In this document: positions 35,143 through 43,050 of the stretch, in pieces
Numbering within the stretch: position 1 is the first letter of the stretch
Layout of the letters: every line of letters begins with the position of its first letter
Assembly: GCA_035638075.1 (NCBI GenBank)
Contig: DASRAU010000008.1
Span: 1-43,050, forward strand
Source of the DNA: DASRAU01 sp035638075
Lineage (GTDB): Bacteria > Acidobacteriota > Polarisedimenticolia > Gp22-AA2
Direction: 5' to 3'
Length of the DNA: 43,050 nt
The notes under the pieces: generated by a model
Seen by the model: only the letters and a program-made list of their open reading frames with translations
Databases searched by the model: none
What the model was told of the DNA's origin: nothing
Program-made: the position numbers and the translations under genes

Positions 35143-36182
35143 GCGTTTCCTTTCGCGACGGGAGCGCGGCGCCACAAGGTTTCGGCGATGCGCACGGCGT
35201 TCAGCGCCGCTCCCGCCTGGAGATTGTCGCTGACGATCCAGATCCAGCAGGCGCCGGGGGATCCCGCGGGCCACGGGCCGGCCACCAGGATGCCCGGCTC
35301 GCCGGCGCGGTCGACCGGCGTGGCGCGCGCGCCGGTGGCGTCGACCTTGATGTCGTCGGTCCCCGCGAGGGCGGCGGCGAGATCGGCCGGGCTCTTTCCG
35401 GGAGCCAGGACCACGCGTGCCAGGGCGGCGTGACAGTGGAACACCGGCGCCAGCAGGACCGCGACCGAGAGCCCGAATCCGGGACCCGTGATGAGACGGA
35501 TCTCCTCCTCGATCTCCCGGCTGTCGGCCCGTCCGGGGGCTGTGCCGGGGCGATAGGTCAGGGCCGGCACCAGGTTGAAGGCGAGCTGCCGGCCGAAAAT
35601 CTCCTGCGGCCATTCCTGGAAATTGAGCAGGCCCAGGGTCTGCCGGTACAGCTCGTTGATCCCGTCCTCGCCCGCCTCCGAGACCGGCTGCATCGCGGTC
35701 ACCGCCGCGTCCACGAGGCCGCAGCCGCGGTGCGCCGCGGCGAGCACCGTCGAGAGCATCAGCGCGATCGGGTGCGGGGTCGGAACGAGCCGCGGCCCCG
35801 TCCCGAGCCGGTCGGCGTTCACCGCGACGTTGATCGGCGGCGCGTCGCCGCCCGGACGCGCGGCGGAGGTCAGGTCGATGGCCGTGAAGCCCCGCTCCCG
35901 TGGCCACGCGAGGTAGCGCTCCCCCTCGGGCCGCGATCCGCAGAGGAAGGCGATGTCGAGCGGTCCGAGCGACTCGGGGTCGGGTGCGGAGACGAACATC
36001 GCCTCGCCGGCGAACTCGGTGAGGTTCACCTCGGGATCGGGCTGGGAGCTGAAGAACCGCATCGACGCGATCGGGAAGGAGCGCCCGACGAGGAGATCCC
36101 GGACCCCCTTGGCGACGAGCGTCTGCGCGTCGAAGACCGCCAGGTGGGCGCCGCGCGACGCGGGCGGAGCCTCAGCCCGCAT
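35139..36182 (-). CDS. usg: Usg-type homologue of aspartate-semialdehyde dehydrogenase (no catalytic Cys)
   Basis: The 347-residue product follows the ASD fold but matches the Usg branch. It has F-G-R-Q-L-A-F-N-L-V-P, A-P-V-F-H-C-H-A-A-L-A and S-D-N-L-Q-A-G-A-A-L-N-A-V-R-I-A-E, all close to E. coli Usg. The catalytic Cys loop of true ASD (N-C-S/T) reads V-P-T-P-H-P-I-A-L-M-L-S here, with no Cys, just as Usg lacks it. It should therefore not make aspartate semialdehyde. The role of Usg is unknown. It overlaps pssA by 11 nt. Confidence 0.85.
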   Translation of the reverse strand: MRAEAPPASRGAHLAVFDAQTLVAKGVRDLLVGRSFPIASMRFFSSQPDPEVNLTEFAGEAMFVSAPDPESLGPLDIAFLCGSRPEGERYLAWPRERGFTAIDLTSAARPGGDAPPINVAVNADRLGTGPRLVPTPHPIALMLSTVLAAAHRGCGLVDAAVTAMQPVSEAGEDGINELYRQTLGLLNFQEWPQEIFGRQLAFNLVPALTYRPGTAPGRADSREIEEEIRLITGPGFGLSVAVLLAPVFHCHAALARVVLAPGKSPADLAAALAGTDDIKVDATGARATPVDRAGEPGILVAGPWPAGSPGACWIWIVSDNLQAGAALNAVRIAETLWRRAPVAKGNA

Positions 36183-36924
36183 GGGATCCTCCCGCCGGGT
36201 GGGCGTGTCCCTCGGCCCGCGCGGCCGTCCCGCGGCGAGGCCTCAGGCCCGACAGCGCGTAGAGGAAGCTCAGCGCGAGCGCGACGATCTGCGGCGAGGC
36301 GGCGATGACGAAATACGCCACCGCCATCAGGGCGACCATGGCCCACGGCACGCGCCGTCGCAGGTCGATCTCCTTGAAGGAGCGGTAGCGCAGGTGGCTG
36401 ACCATGAGCACGCCGAGCACGACGACGAGCAGCGACACCAGGATCGACGTGATCGGATCGACCAGCCGCGCGGGGCTGTAGAACACGCAGGCGGCGAGGA
36501 CGCAGGCGGCGGCCGGGATCGGCAGTCCGATGAAGAAGCGCCGGTCCTGCGCCGGCGCCTGGATGTTGAACCGCGCCAGGCGGGTGGCGCCGGCCGCGAG
36601 GTAGAGGAACGGGGCGAGCGACCAGGGCTTCGGCAGCTGCGCCAGGCCCCACAGGTACGCGAGGAGCGCCGGCGCCATCCCGAACGAGATGATGTCGGCG
36701 ATCGAATCGAGCTGCACGCCGAACTCGCTCGACGTCCCGGTGAGGCGCGCCACCCAGCCGTCGAGGCGATCGAGCAGCGCCGCGATGAAGATGGCCACCG
36801 CCGCCCACTCGTATTCCCCCTTGAGACTGCGAACGACCGCGATGTAGCCGCAGAGCAGGTTGCCCGTGGTGAACAGGCTGGGGATGAGATACGCGCCGCG
36901 ACGCAGCCGGCCCGGCGTCTTCAC
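36172..36924 (-). CDS. pssA: CDP-diacylglycerol--serine O-phosphatidyltransferase PssA
   Basis: The 250-residue membrane enzyme makes phosphatidylserine. The CDP-alcohol phosphotransferase motif is intact: D-R-L-D-G-W-V-A-R, then G and D-S-I-A-D at the right spacing (about 52-80). The start L-I-P-S-L-F-T-T-G-N-L-L-C-G is typical of the family. About seven hydrophobic segments follow. The C-terminal 25 residues are polar and basic. It overlaps psd by 4 nt (ATGA), pairing the two steps to phosphatidylethanolamine. Confidence 0.96.
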   Translation of the reverse strand: MKTPGRLRRGAYLIPSLFTTGNLLCGYIAVVRSLKGEYEWAAVAIFIAALLDRLDGWVARLTGTSSEFGVQLDSIADIISFGMAPALLAYLWGLAQLPKPWSLAPFLYLAAGATRLARFNIQAPAQDRRFFIGLPIPAAACVLAACVFYSPARLVDPITSILVSLLVVVLGVLMVSHLRYRSFKEIDLRRRVPWAMVALMAVAYFVIAASPQIVALALSFLYALSGLRPRRGTAARAEGHAHPAGGSHAG

Positions 36925-37559
36925 GAGGCCGCCCGCCGGGATTGGACGGCGCGCCGCGCCAGGACCGTCACCGCCCCCTGGACGCGGTCCCCCACCTGCA
37001 CCACCGGCTCGACCCCCGGCGGCAGGTGCAGGTCGGTGCGCGAGCCGAACTGGATGAGCCCGATGCGCTCGCCGCGCAGGACCATTTCGCCCGGTTTCTT
37101 GGAGCAGACGATGCGGCGCGCCAGGATCCCGGCGATCTGCGTGACGCCGTAGTCCCCGTCGGCGGCGCGGAGCGCGAGATGGTTGCGCTCGTTCTCAGAA
37201 ACGACGCGCCGATCCCAGGCGGGGAGGAAGCGTCCGGGCGTATAGGCGACCGACGTCACGGTCGCCGCGATCGGCGCCCGATTGATGTGGCAGTTGAACA
37301 CGGACAGGAAGATCGAGATGCGCGCGCCGTCGGCGCGTCGCTCCACTTCCGTGACGCGGCCGTCCGCCGGCGACACCACGAGGCCCTCCCCGTCCGGGCT
37401 GACGCGCGCCGGATCGCGGAAGAAGAACAGGATGAATCCGGCCAAAGCCAGAAGCGGAACGCAGAGCCACGCTCCCGCAAGCCAGCCTGCGACCACCGCG
37501 GCGGCGAGCAGAGCGGCGAAGTACGGGAGAGCCTGGACTGCGAACGGCATCGGCTCCAT
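36921..37559 (-). CDS. psd: phosphatidylserine decarboxylase (short, archaeal-type proenzyme)
   Basis: The 212-residue proenzyme turns phosphatidylserine into phosphatidylethanolamine. Two N-terminal hydrophobic segments (about 10-48) precede F-F-R-D-P-R/A-R, then V-V-S-P-A-D-G-R-V, L-S-V-F-N-C-H-I-N-R-A-P and S-E-N-E-R-N. The self-cleavage site is G-S in I-Q-F-G-S-R-T-D, where Ser becomes the pyruvoyl group. The length is that of the short Psd type common in Acidobacteriota and Deltaproteobacteria. ATG at 37559 is used; GTG at 37562 and ATG at 37550 are alternatives. Confidence 0.95.
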   Translation of the reverse strand: MEPMPFAVQALPYFAALLAAAVVAGWLAGAWLCVPLLALAGFILFFFRDPARVSPDGEGLVVSPADGRVTEVERRADGARISIFLSVFNCHINRAPIAATVTSVAYTPGRFLPAWDRRVVSENERNHLALRAADGDYGVTQIAGILARRIVCSKKPGEMVLRGERIGLIQFGSRTDLHLPPGVEPVVQVGDRVQGAVTVLARRAVQSRRAAS

Positions 37560-37584
37560 CACTCCGGATCGGAACAGGGGGGAA

Positions 37585-37626
37585 GGTCCCGCCTCCGTGG
37601 CCGCCCCCAGCGGCCACCGCGGGACC
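37585..37626 (-). other. long stem-loop between the DUF465 gene and psd
   Basis: GGTCCCGC pairs with GCGGGACC at the outside, and GTGGCCGC with GCGGCCAC inside, with a small asymmetric bulge and a 4-6 nt loop. The 16-bp composite stem fills most of the 85-nt gap. No T tract follows on the minus strand, so it may be a Rho-independent-like pause, an mRNA stability element or a leader structure for psd. Confidence 0.5.
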
Positions 37627-37644
37627 CGTTCGGAACGAAAACGC

Positions 37645-37893
37645 TCAGTGGCGGACGCCGGAGCTGCTCACCTTCTCGATGTGCTCCTGCAGGATGCGCT
37701 CCATCTGATCCTTCACGTGGAGTTTCTGCTTCTTCAGCGTGATCGTCTCCACCCGTTCGTTGTCCTCGAGGTCGGCTTTCCCCTGGAGCTCCGCGAGACG
37801 CGTCTGGTAACGCGCGTGCTCATCGAGCAGCCGCCGGAACTCCGGATTGCTCTGGGCGAGCTCCCGCCTGAGATCCTCGTGGTTATGCACCAT
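37645..37893 (-). CDS. small DUF465 (YdcH-like) coiled-coil protein
   Basis: The 82-residue helical protein has the DUF465 pattern: F-R-R-L-L-D-E-H in the first third, then L-E-D-N-E-R-V-E-T-I-T-L-K-K-Q-K-L-H-V-K-D-Q-M, the most conserved block of the family. The function is unknown; the family is widespread in Proteobacteria and related diderms. A GGGAGG ribosome-binding site precedes ATG at 37893. It is the first gene of the envelope run, followed by the strong stem-loop and psd. Confidence 0.9.
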   Translation of the reverse strand: MVHNHEDLRRELAQSNPEFRRLLDEHARYQTRLAELQGKADLEDNERVETITLKKQKLHVKDQMERILQEHIEKVSSSGVRH

Positions 37894-37965
37894 CGTTCAA
37901 ACCTCCCTGCGCTGTGGGGTTGCGGGGAAATTGCGGCTGTCCTTCGAAGGCCGACATCTGTGGAA

Positions 37966-37994
37966 AGTCTAGCATCCCGGATCCGACCCTGCAA
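37966..37994 (-). promoter_or_regulatory. promoter for the DUF465 gene and psd-pssA run
   Basis: On the minus strand, TTGCAG (37989-37994), a 17-nt spacer and TAGACT (37966-37971) form a reasonable sigma70-type promoter. It straddles the 3' end of rimI, 73 nt before the DUF465 start. Confidence 0.4.
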
Positions 37995-38490
37995 GCGGAC
38001 GCGGGGGCGCTCCGGGGGGCGGAAGAGAGCAGGCCATGACCAGCGCATCCTCATGCGTATCGCTGTAATAACCGCGCCGCCGGCCGATGACCCGGAACCC
38101 GGCGCGCGTGTACATCCGCAGCGCCGGCGCGTTGCTGGGACGCACCTCGAGCGTCGCCTCGACACATCCCTGGGCGCCTCCGAACGCCAGGAGCCCCTGG
38201 AGGAGCCGCGTCCCCACGCCGCGCCCGCGCCAGCGGGGGTGAACCGCGAGGTTGTTGATCTTCAGCTCCTGGTCGATGGCCCAGACGCAGCCGAACGCGA
38301 CCAGCGGACCCCGGACGACGCGCGCCCCGATGAGCGTCGCGTACGGGTTCTCCGTCATCTCGTGCCGGAAGGAAGAAAGACTCCAGGGCGTGGGGAACGA
38401 GAGATCCTCGATTTCGGAGACCTCCGGAAGCTCCTCGAGGCGCAGCGGCTCGATGCGCAGGGCCGGAACACCCCCCGCCCTCGCGCTCAT
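37969..38490 (-). CDS. rimI: ribosomal protein S18-alanine N-acetyltransferase RimI (GNAT family)
   Basis: The 173-residue GNAT protein has the RimI start (L-P-E-V-S-E-I-E-D-L-S-F-P-T-P-W-S), the acetyl-CoA-binding motif H-P-R-W-R-G-R-G-V-G-T-R-L-L and the A-T-L-E-V-R-P-S-N-A-P-A-L-R-M-Y block ending in G-F and R-R-G-Y-Y. RimI acetylates the N-terminus of S18. It overlaps the tsaB stop (ATGA), the usual tsaB-rimI pairing. The last 25 residues are Pro/Gly-rich beyond the core. Confidence 0.93.
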   Translation of the reverse strand: MSARAGGVPALRIEPLRLEELPEVSEIEDLSFPTPWSLSSFRHEMTENPYATLIGARVVRGPLVAFGCVWAIDQELKINNLAVHPRWRGRGVGTRLLQGLLAFGGAQGCVEATLEVRPSNAPALRMYTRAGFRVIGRRRGYYSDTHEDALVMACSLPPPGAPPRPLAGSDPGC

Positions 38491-39146
38491 GACTTCGGGG
38501 GCGGCGGGGTCCCGTCGGAGGGACGGACGTAGTTGGGGAGCGGGCCTCCCGGGCGGTAGGGAGTTCCCTCGGGAAGGTGACGCACGGCCCAGGCCGCCAG
38601 AATCGGCGCGAGCGGGGCGGCCGGCGCTTCGATGAAGTGATCCGGGGCGGCGTCTACCACCCGGGCCGCTCCGTCGCCCGTCACGAAGACCCTGCCTTCG
38701 AGCGTGTCCCTGACGCGCGCCGGCGTGAGCGCGGCGTCCTCGCTCAGCCGCGCGGCGCCCTCATCCGTCACCCGGAAGCGCGCGGCATAGACCTCGCCGC
38801 GGCCGGCTTCGATGGCGGCGCAGACGAGAGAGCCCTTTGGCAGGCCCGCGGCGCGCGCCAGGAGCTCCAATGACGAGAGGCCGTCCACGGGAATGCCCAG
38901 CGAGTAGCCGAGCCCCTTGGCGGTGGCCAGCCCGACCCGGACCCCCGTGAAGGAGCCGGGGCCGAGCGCGACCGCGATGCCGGCCAGATCCTTCGCCGCC
39001 GCTCCTGCCGAAGTGAGAAGTGCCTCGATGGCTTCGAGGAGCTCGGGGGCGTGGCCGCCGCCCGGCTGGAGCAGACGCAGATGTCCCGCGGGAGCGAGGG
39101 CGACGCTCCCCCGGCGGGTTGCCGTGTCAATCCCGAGCCAGAACAC
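38487..39146 (-). CDS. tsaB: tRNA threonylcarbamoyladenosine biosynthesis protein TsaB
   Basis: The 219-residue ASKHA-fold protein has the start W-L-G-I-D-T-A-T-R-R-G-S-V-A-L and the motif G-P-G-S-F-T-G-V-R-V-G-L-A-T-A-K-G-L, both typical of TsaB. It helps TsaD and TsaE make t6A37 in tRNAs. GTG at 39146 follows a TGAGGA ribosome-binding site. No tsaD or tsaE is in the window. It lies between the GGDEF-PilZ gene (3-nt gap) and rimI (overlap). Confidence 0.94.
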   Translation of the reverse strand: MFWLGIDTATRRGSVALAPAGHLRLLQPGGGHAPELLEAIEALLTSAGAAAKDLAGIAVALGPGSFTGVRVGLATAKGLGYSLGIPVDGLSSLELLARAAGLPKGSLVCAAIEAGRGEVYAARFRVTDEGAARLSEDAALTPARVRDTLEGRVFVTGDGAARVVDAAPDHFIEAPAAPLAPILAAWAVRHLPEGTPYRPGGPLPNYVRPSDGTPPPPKS

Positions 39147-39149
39147 TCC

Positions 39150-40343
39150 TCACGCCGCGGCGCCGGTGCGTCGCAGGAACTCCAGGATGGCGCTCTCCTG
39201 ATGCTCCCATTCCACGAGGAAGGCAGCCCCCACCTCGAAGCTCCCGGGCCGCTCCTCGATCGACTCGACCCGCACCACGCGGGCGGGCAGTGTCAGCTTT
39301 GCGCCACGCCGTTCGTCCTCGCACACGATGCTCAGGTCGACCCCGATGGCGTAGGGCACGGCGCTCTCGAAGAGCAGTCCGCCGTGGCTGATGTTGCGGG
39401 CCCGTCCATTCACTGAGGGGCTCTCGGGGTGGGCCGCCGGGACGACCTCGAGACGCACCGGGCCGGACTTGAGGTCGAAGCGGATGAACTGGCGGCGCTC
39501 GCGGTAATAGACGCTGACGCCGTTGCCGCCGCGCGCCTTCGCGAGGTGGAGGGCTTCCTCGGCCTTCTCGACCAGCCGATCGGCCGTCGTCGCATCCTCG
39601 GGATAGCGGGCGACACCCACGCTGGCGGTCAGCCGGATGGGCCGGCCATCCACCCCGCGCCGCAGTCCGTGGCGCTCGATCTCGCGGCGGATCCGCTCGG
39701 CCACGAGAAAGGCGCCCATGCGCTCCGTCTCGGGAAGGATCACGCCGAACTCCTCGCCCGCGAGCCGGGCGGCGATGTCGATGTCCCGGATCTTGTTCTG
39801 CACCAGGATGGCCACCTCGCGCAGCACGATGCCCCCCACGAGCTCGCCGTGGCGCTCGTTCAGCTCGCGGAAATCGTCGAGGTCGAGGTAGAGAACGCTG
39901 AGCCCGAGGTCGTAGCGACGGGCGCGCCGCGTCTCCGCCTGCAGGGCCGCCAGGAAGGCGGAAGCATTGGGGAGCCCGGTGACCCGATCGACGCTCGCCC
40001 CCGGCTCGGCCCTCTCGCTCATCGCGAGGTCGATGAGCCGGGGCCCCGTCAGCGCCCGGTTCAGGTTGAGGAAGTAATCCAGCACGGCGACGCGCAGCGC
40101 GATCGGCCGCTGCAGCGTCCCGCCGAGCACGCGGCGATGCGCCAGGATCGCCTCCCAGTGCCGCCGGGCCTCCGTCTCCTCGAACGACATGCCGGTCAGC
40201 GCCAGGAGCAGGGCCGCGGTGGCGGCAATCCCCTCTTCGCTGCGGATCTGATCGAGCCGGCGCAGCACGCGCTCCTCGTTGTGGGCGTCCTCCTGCAGCG
40301 CCTGGAGCAGCTCCTCGCGATAGCGCCCGAGCGTCGGGGTCAT
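39150..40343 (-). CDS. GGDEF-PilZ protein (diguanylate cyclase-like, c-di-GMP binding)
   Basis: The 397-residue protein has a helical N-terminal region (about 1-115), a GGDEF domain (about 115-285) and a PilZ domain (about 285-395). The GGDEF domain has D-R-V-T-G-L-P-N, Y-L-D-L-D-D-F, and the active-site loop as A-G-E-E-F with the inhibitory R-x-x-D (R-D-I-D) five residues before it. The PilZ domain keeps R-Q-F-I-R and N-I-S-H-G-G. It may make c-di-GMP and sense it, or only sense it. No membrane segment is seen. It follows its paralogue at 40343-41410 with a 1-nt overlap (TGATG). Confidence 0.88.
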   Translation of the reverse strand: MTPTLGRYREELLQALQEDAHNEERVLRRLDQIRSEEGIAATAALLLALTGMSFEETEARRHWEAILAHRRVLGGTLQRPIALRVAVLDYFLNLNRALTGPRLIDLAMSERAEPGASVDRVTGLPNASAFLAALQAETRRARRYDLGLSVLYLDLDDFRELNERHGELVGGIVLREVAILVQNKIRDIDIAARLAGEEFGVILPETERMGAFLVAERIRREIERHGLRRGVDGRPIRLTASVGVARYPEDATTADRLVEKAEEALHLAKARGGNGVSVYYRERRQFIRFDLKSGPVRLEVVPAAHPESPSVNGRARNISHGGLLFESAVPYAIGVDLSIVCEDERRGAKLTLPARVVRVESIEERPGSFEVGAAFLVEWEHQESAILEFLRRTGAAA

Positions 40344-41410
40344 CAGGCCGAGCCCTCCTTCGCCAGGACGGGCAGCCCGGCGAGCAGCGCCACGAGGTCC
40401 GAGGAGACCTCCTCCCCGTCGAGGAGCAGCACCGCCGTTTCGGCGTCGAGCCCGGCTTCGCGCCGCAGGATCCGGCCGTGGATCTGCGTGGACGCCCCCC
40501 GCGGTGCCGGGCCGGTCAACTCGAGGGACAGGGCGTCCCCTTCGCTCAGTCCCGCCTCACCGCGCAGGCGCACCCCCGAGGCGGACACGTCGACGATCTC
40601 GACCGGGCGCCCCGGCAGGGGCGAGGCGATCCGGGCCCGGAGATCGGCACCCGAGGCGCGCCGGTGGCGGCGGCGCTCCGGAGCCGCGGCGCGGACGGCG
40701 GGGCCACCGCTCCGGGCGAGTCGCAGAGCCCGCAGCGCCGCGGCCGCCAGCGTCTCGATCCCCGGCTCCTCCGGCCGGCTCTCGGCGAGACCCGCGCACC
40801 ACTCGGCTCCCGAGGCCCGGCCCGCCACCTCCAGCAGGCGGGAGGCGGCCCGCTCTCCGGCCGGCCGGTGGATGGAGGGAAAGATCACACCGAACCCGCA
40901 GGGCACCAGGCGCGCCACCACGTCCACGTCGCGGCGTGCGCGCTGGAGCGCCGCGGCCGCGGCCTCGATCGACAACTCCTCCACGGGACCACGCGGCGCG
41001 AGCAGGGCCAGCACCAGGGGCCGTCGGGTCCGTTCCGCGCGGCGCAGCTCCGCCTCGAGCCGGTCTTCGAACGGAGCTTCGGCGGGAGCGAGACCCGCCC
41101 CCGGCGCCGCCGACGGACGGCGCCCGCCCGCCGCTTCCCTTCCCCCCAGGTGATCGACCGCCGCCACCAGGAAGCCCGGATCGCGCCCGAGGCGCGCTTC
41201 GAGAAGGCCGCGGTGGGTCTCGATCGCACGGAGCGCCTCGCGCGCCTCGGCCTCCGTGCGCGGCCGGCCCGAGACGAACCCGAGGCAGGCCTGGAAAGGA
41301 GGCGCTCCGAGATCCCGGCCGGCCTCCTCGAGCGCCTCGGCGAGGCTTTCGCCGCGCAGCTCGGGTCGGCCCAGCAGATCGTGAATCCGGTTGAGGAGGG
41401 TCCGGCTCAT
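40343..41410 (-). CDS. degenerate GGDEF-PilZ paralogue
   Basis: The 355-residue product shares layout with its neighbour: helical N-terminus, a GGDEF-like middle and a C-terminal PilZ. The GGDEF site has decayed: R-D-V-D-V-V-A-R-L-V-P-C-G-F-G-V-I-F aligns with R-D-I-D-I-A-A-R-L-A-G-E-E-F-G-V-I-L of the neighbour, so the active site is V-P-C-G-F while the R-x-x-D inhibitory site is kept. The PilZ motifs (R-R-R-H-R and D-V-S-A-S-G) are intact. It should bind c-di-GMP but not make it. It is the first gene of the transcript from 41448-41477. Confidence 0.82.
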   Translation of the reverse strand: MSRTLLNRIHDLLGRPELRGESLAEALEEAGRDLGAPPFQACLGFVSGRPRTEAEAREALRAIETHRGLLEARLGRDPGFLVAAVDHLGGREAAGGRRPSAAPGAGLAPAEAPFEDRLEAELRRAERTRRPLVLALLAPRGPVEELSIEAAAAALQRARRDVDVVARLVPCGFGVIFPSIHRPAGERAASRLLEVAGRASGAEWCAGLAESRPEEPGIETLAAAALRALRLARSGGPAVRAAAPERRRHRRASGADLRARIASPLPGRPVEIVDVSASGVRLRGEAGLSEGDALSLELTGPAPRGASTQIHGRILRREAGLDAETAVLLLDGEEVSSDLVALLAGLPVLAKEGSA

Positions 41411-41447
41411 GGCGCGCTCACGCGGGGCTCCCGCGCATCGCGGCCGG

Positions 41448-41477
41448 AGAATAACGGCCGCCGCGCGGCACTGTCAA
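41448..41477 (-). promoter_or_regulatory. promoter for the GGDEF-PilZ/tsaB/rimI operon
   Basis: On the minus strand, a perfect TTGACA (41472-41477), an 18-nt spacer and TATTCT (41448-41453) lie 38 nt before the start of the degenerate GGDEF-PilZ gene. Together with the promoter at 41533-41561 it makes a divergent pair. Confidence 0.6.
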
Positions 41478-41532
41478 CGGCTGAGGTCTTGCAATCCGAG
41501 CCGGACACCGCGGAGAAAATCGTGATCCGTTT

Positions 41533-41561
41533 TTGACAAATCCTTGACTCGACCCTATATT
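41533..41561 (+). promoter_or_regulatory. strong promoter for prkA
   Basis: TTGACA (41533-41538), a 17-nt spacer and TATATT (41556-41561) are close to the sigma70 consensus. Transcription would start near 41568, 25 nt before the prkA ATG, which has a GAGGAAA ribosome-binding site. Confidence 0.75.
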
Positions 41562-41592
41562 GGCTGACGCGTTTGAATGCGCCGAGGAAACG

Positions 41593-43050
<1,458 letters not shown>

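Noticed and set aside
35139..36182. Annotation as a working aspartate-semialdehyde dehydrogenase
   Set aside because: The catalytic Cys loop is missing and the conserved blocks match Usg.
37941..37950. Palindrome CCTTCGAAGG upstream of the DUF465 gene, a possible operator
   Set aside because: A single 10-bp palindrome with no second copy or known match; too little to call a binding site.

Overview
The window is a very GC-rich, gene-dense bacterial chromosome segment with no sign of phage, plasmid or insertion sequences. The 5' part of a 16S rRNA gene, lipid A genes (lpxD, lpxA), an outer-membrane assembly factor (bamA), its chaperone (skp) and Lol lipoprotein transport genes show a diderm bacterium that makes LPS. 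The order lolC-lolD-(clpC)-bamA-skp-lpxD-fabZ-lpxA-Gfo/Idh oxidoreductase resembles the order known from Geobacter-type Deltaproteobacteria and from Acidobacteriota-like lineages. The 16S fragment and the secreted FG-GAP/dockerin protein fit an Acidobacteriota, Desulfobacterota or Rokubacteria-like lineage, but I cannot place it further without a search.

Layout. (1) 1-650: 5' end of a 16S gene reading left, with a clear rrn promoter and boxA, and a putative rightward promoter plus an intrinsic terminator ahead of rimP. (2) 697-9773, plus strand: a translation and RNA-metabolism operon, rimP-nusA-infB-ylxP-rbfA-truB, then a promoter and rpsO-pnp. (3) 9840-11836, plus: an orphan MshEN (c-di-GMP-binding type) protein and an AMMECR1 protein. 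(4) 11833-16340, minus: a LysM protein, a large membrane protein with TPRs, and rsmD. (5) 16496-20497, plus: a 1333-residue secreted FG-GAP/thrombospondin-type-3/dockerin protein. (6) 20528-37893, minus: a nearly continuous envelope-biogenesis run covering phospholipid synthesis (psd, pssA), a Usg-type pseudo-dehydrogenase, lipoprotein sorting (lolC/E, lolD), a ClpC unfoldase, OMP assembly (bamA, skp), lipid A synthesis (lpxD, fabZ, lpxA, a GnnA-like oxidoreductase), a serine hydrolase and a TonB-like protein. (7) 37969-41410, minus: rimI, tsaB and two tandem GGDEF-PilZ paralogues. (8) 41593-end, plus: the start of the prkA serine kinase gene, behind a near-consensus promoter.

Most striking is bamA. 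Its barrel carries a ~145-residue insertion of tandem EF-hand/dockerin-like DxNxNGxxD units with four cysteines, placed right after the loop-6 motif. That motif reads LRMF instead of the usual VRGF. The gene also has a long Lys/Glu/Pro-rich insertion in a POTRA domain and no canonical start codon after the clpC stop. Other points worth attention are a degenerate GGDEF paralogue that keeps the RxxD inhibitory site and PilZ motifs but has lost GGDEF, an orphan MshEN protein without its ATPase, a possible attenuator ahead of rimP-nusA-infB, and an oxidoreductase gene beside lpxA whose only sensible start is CTG.
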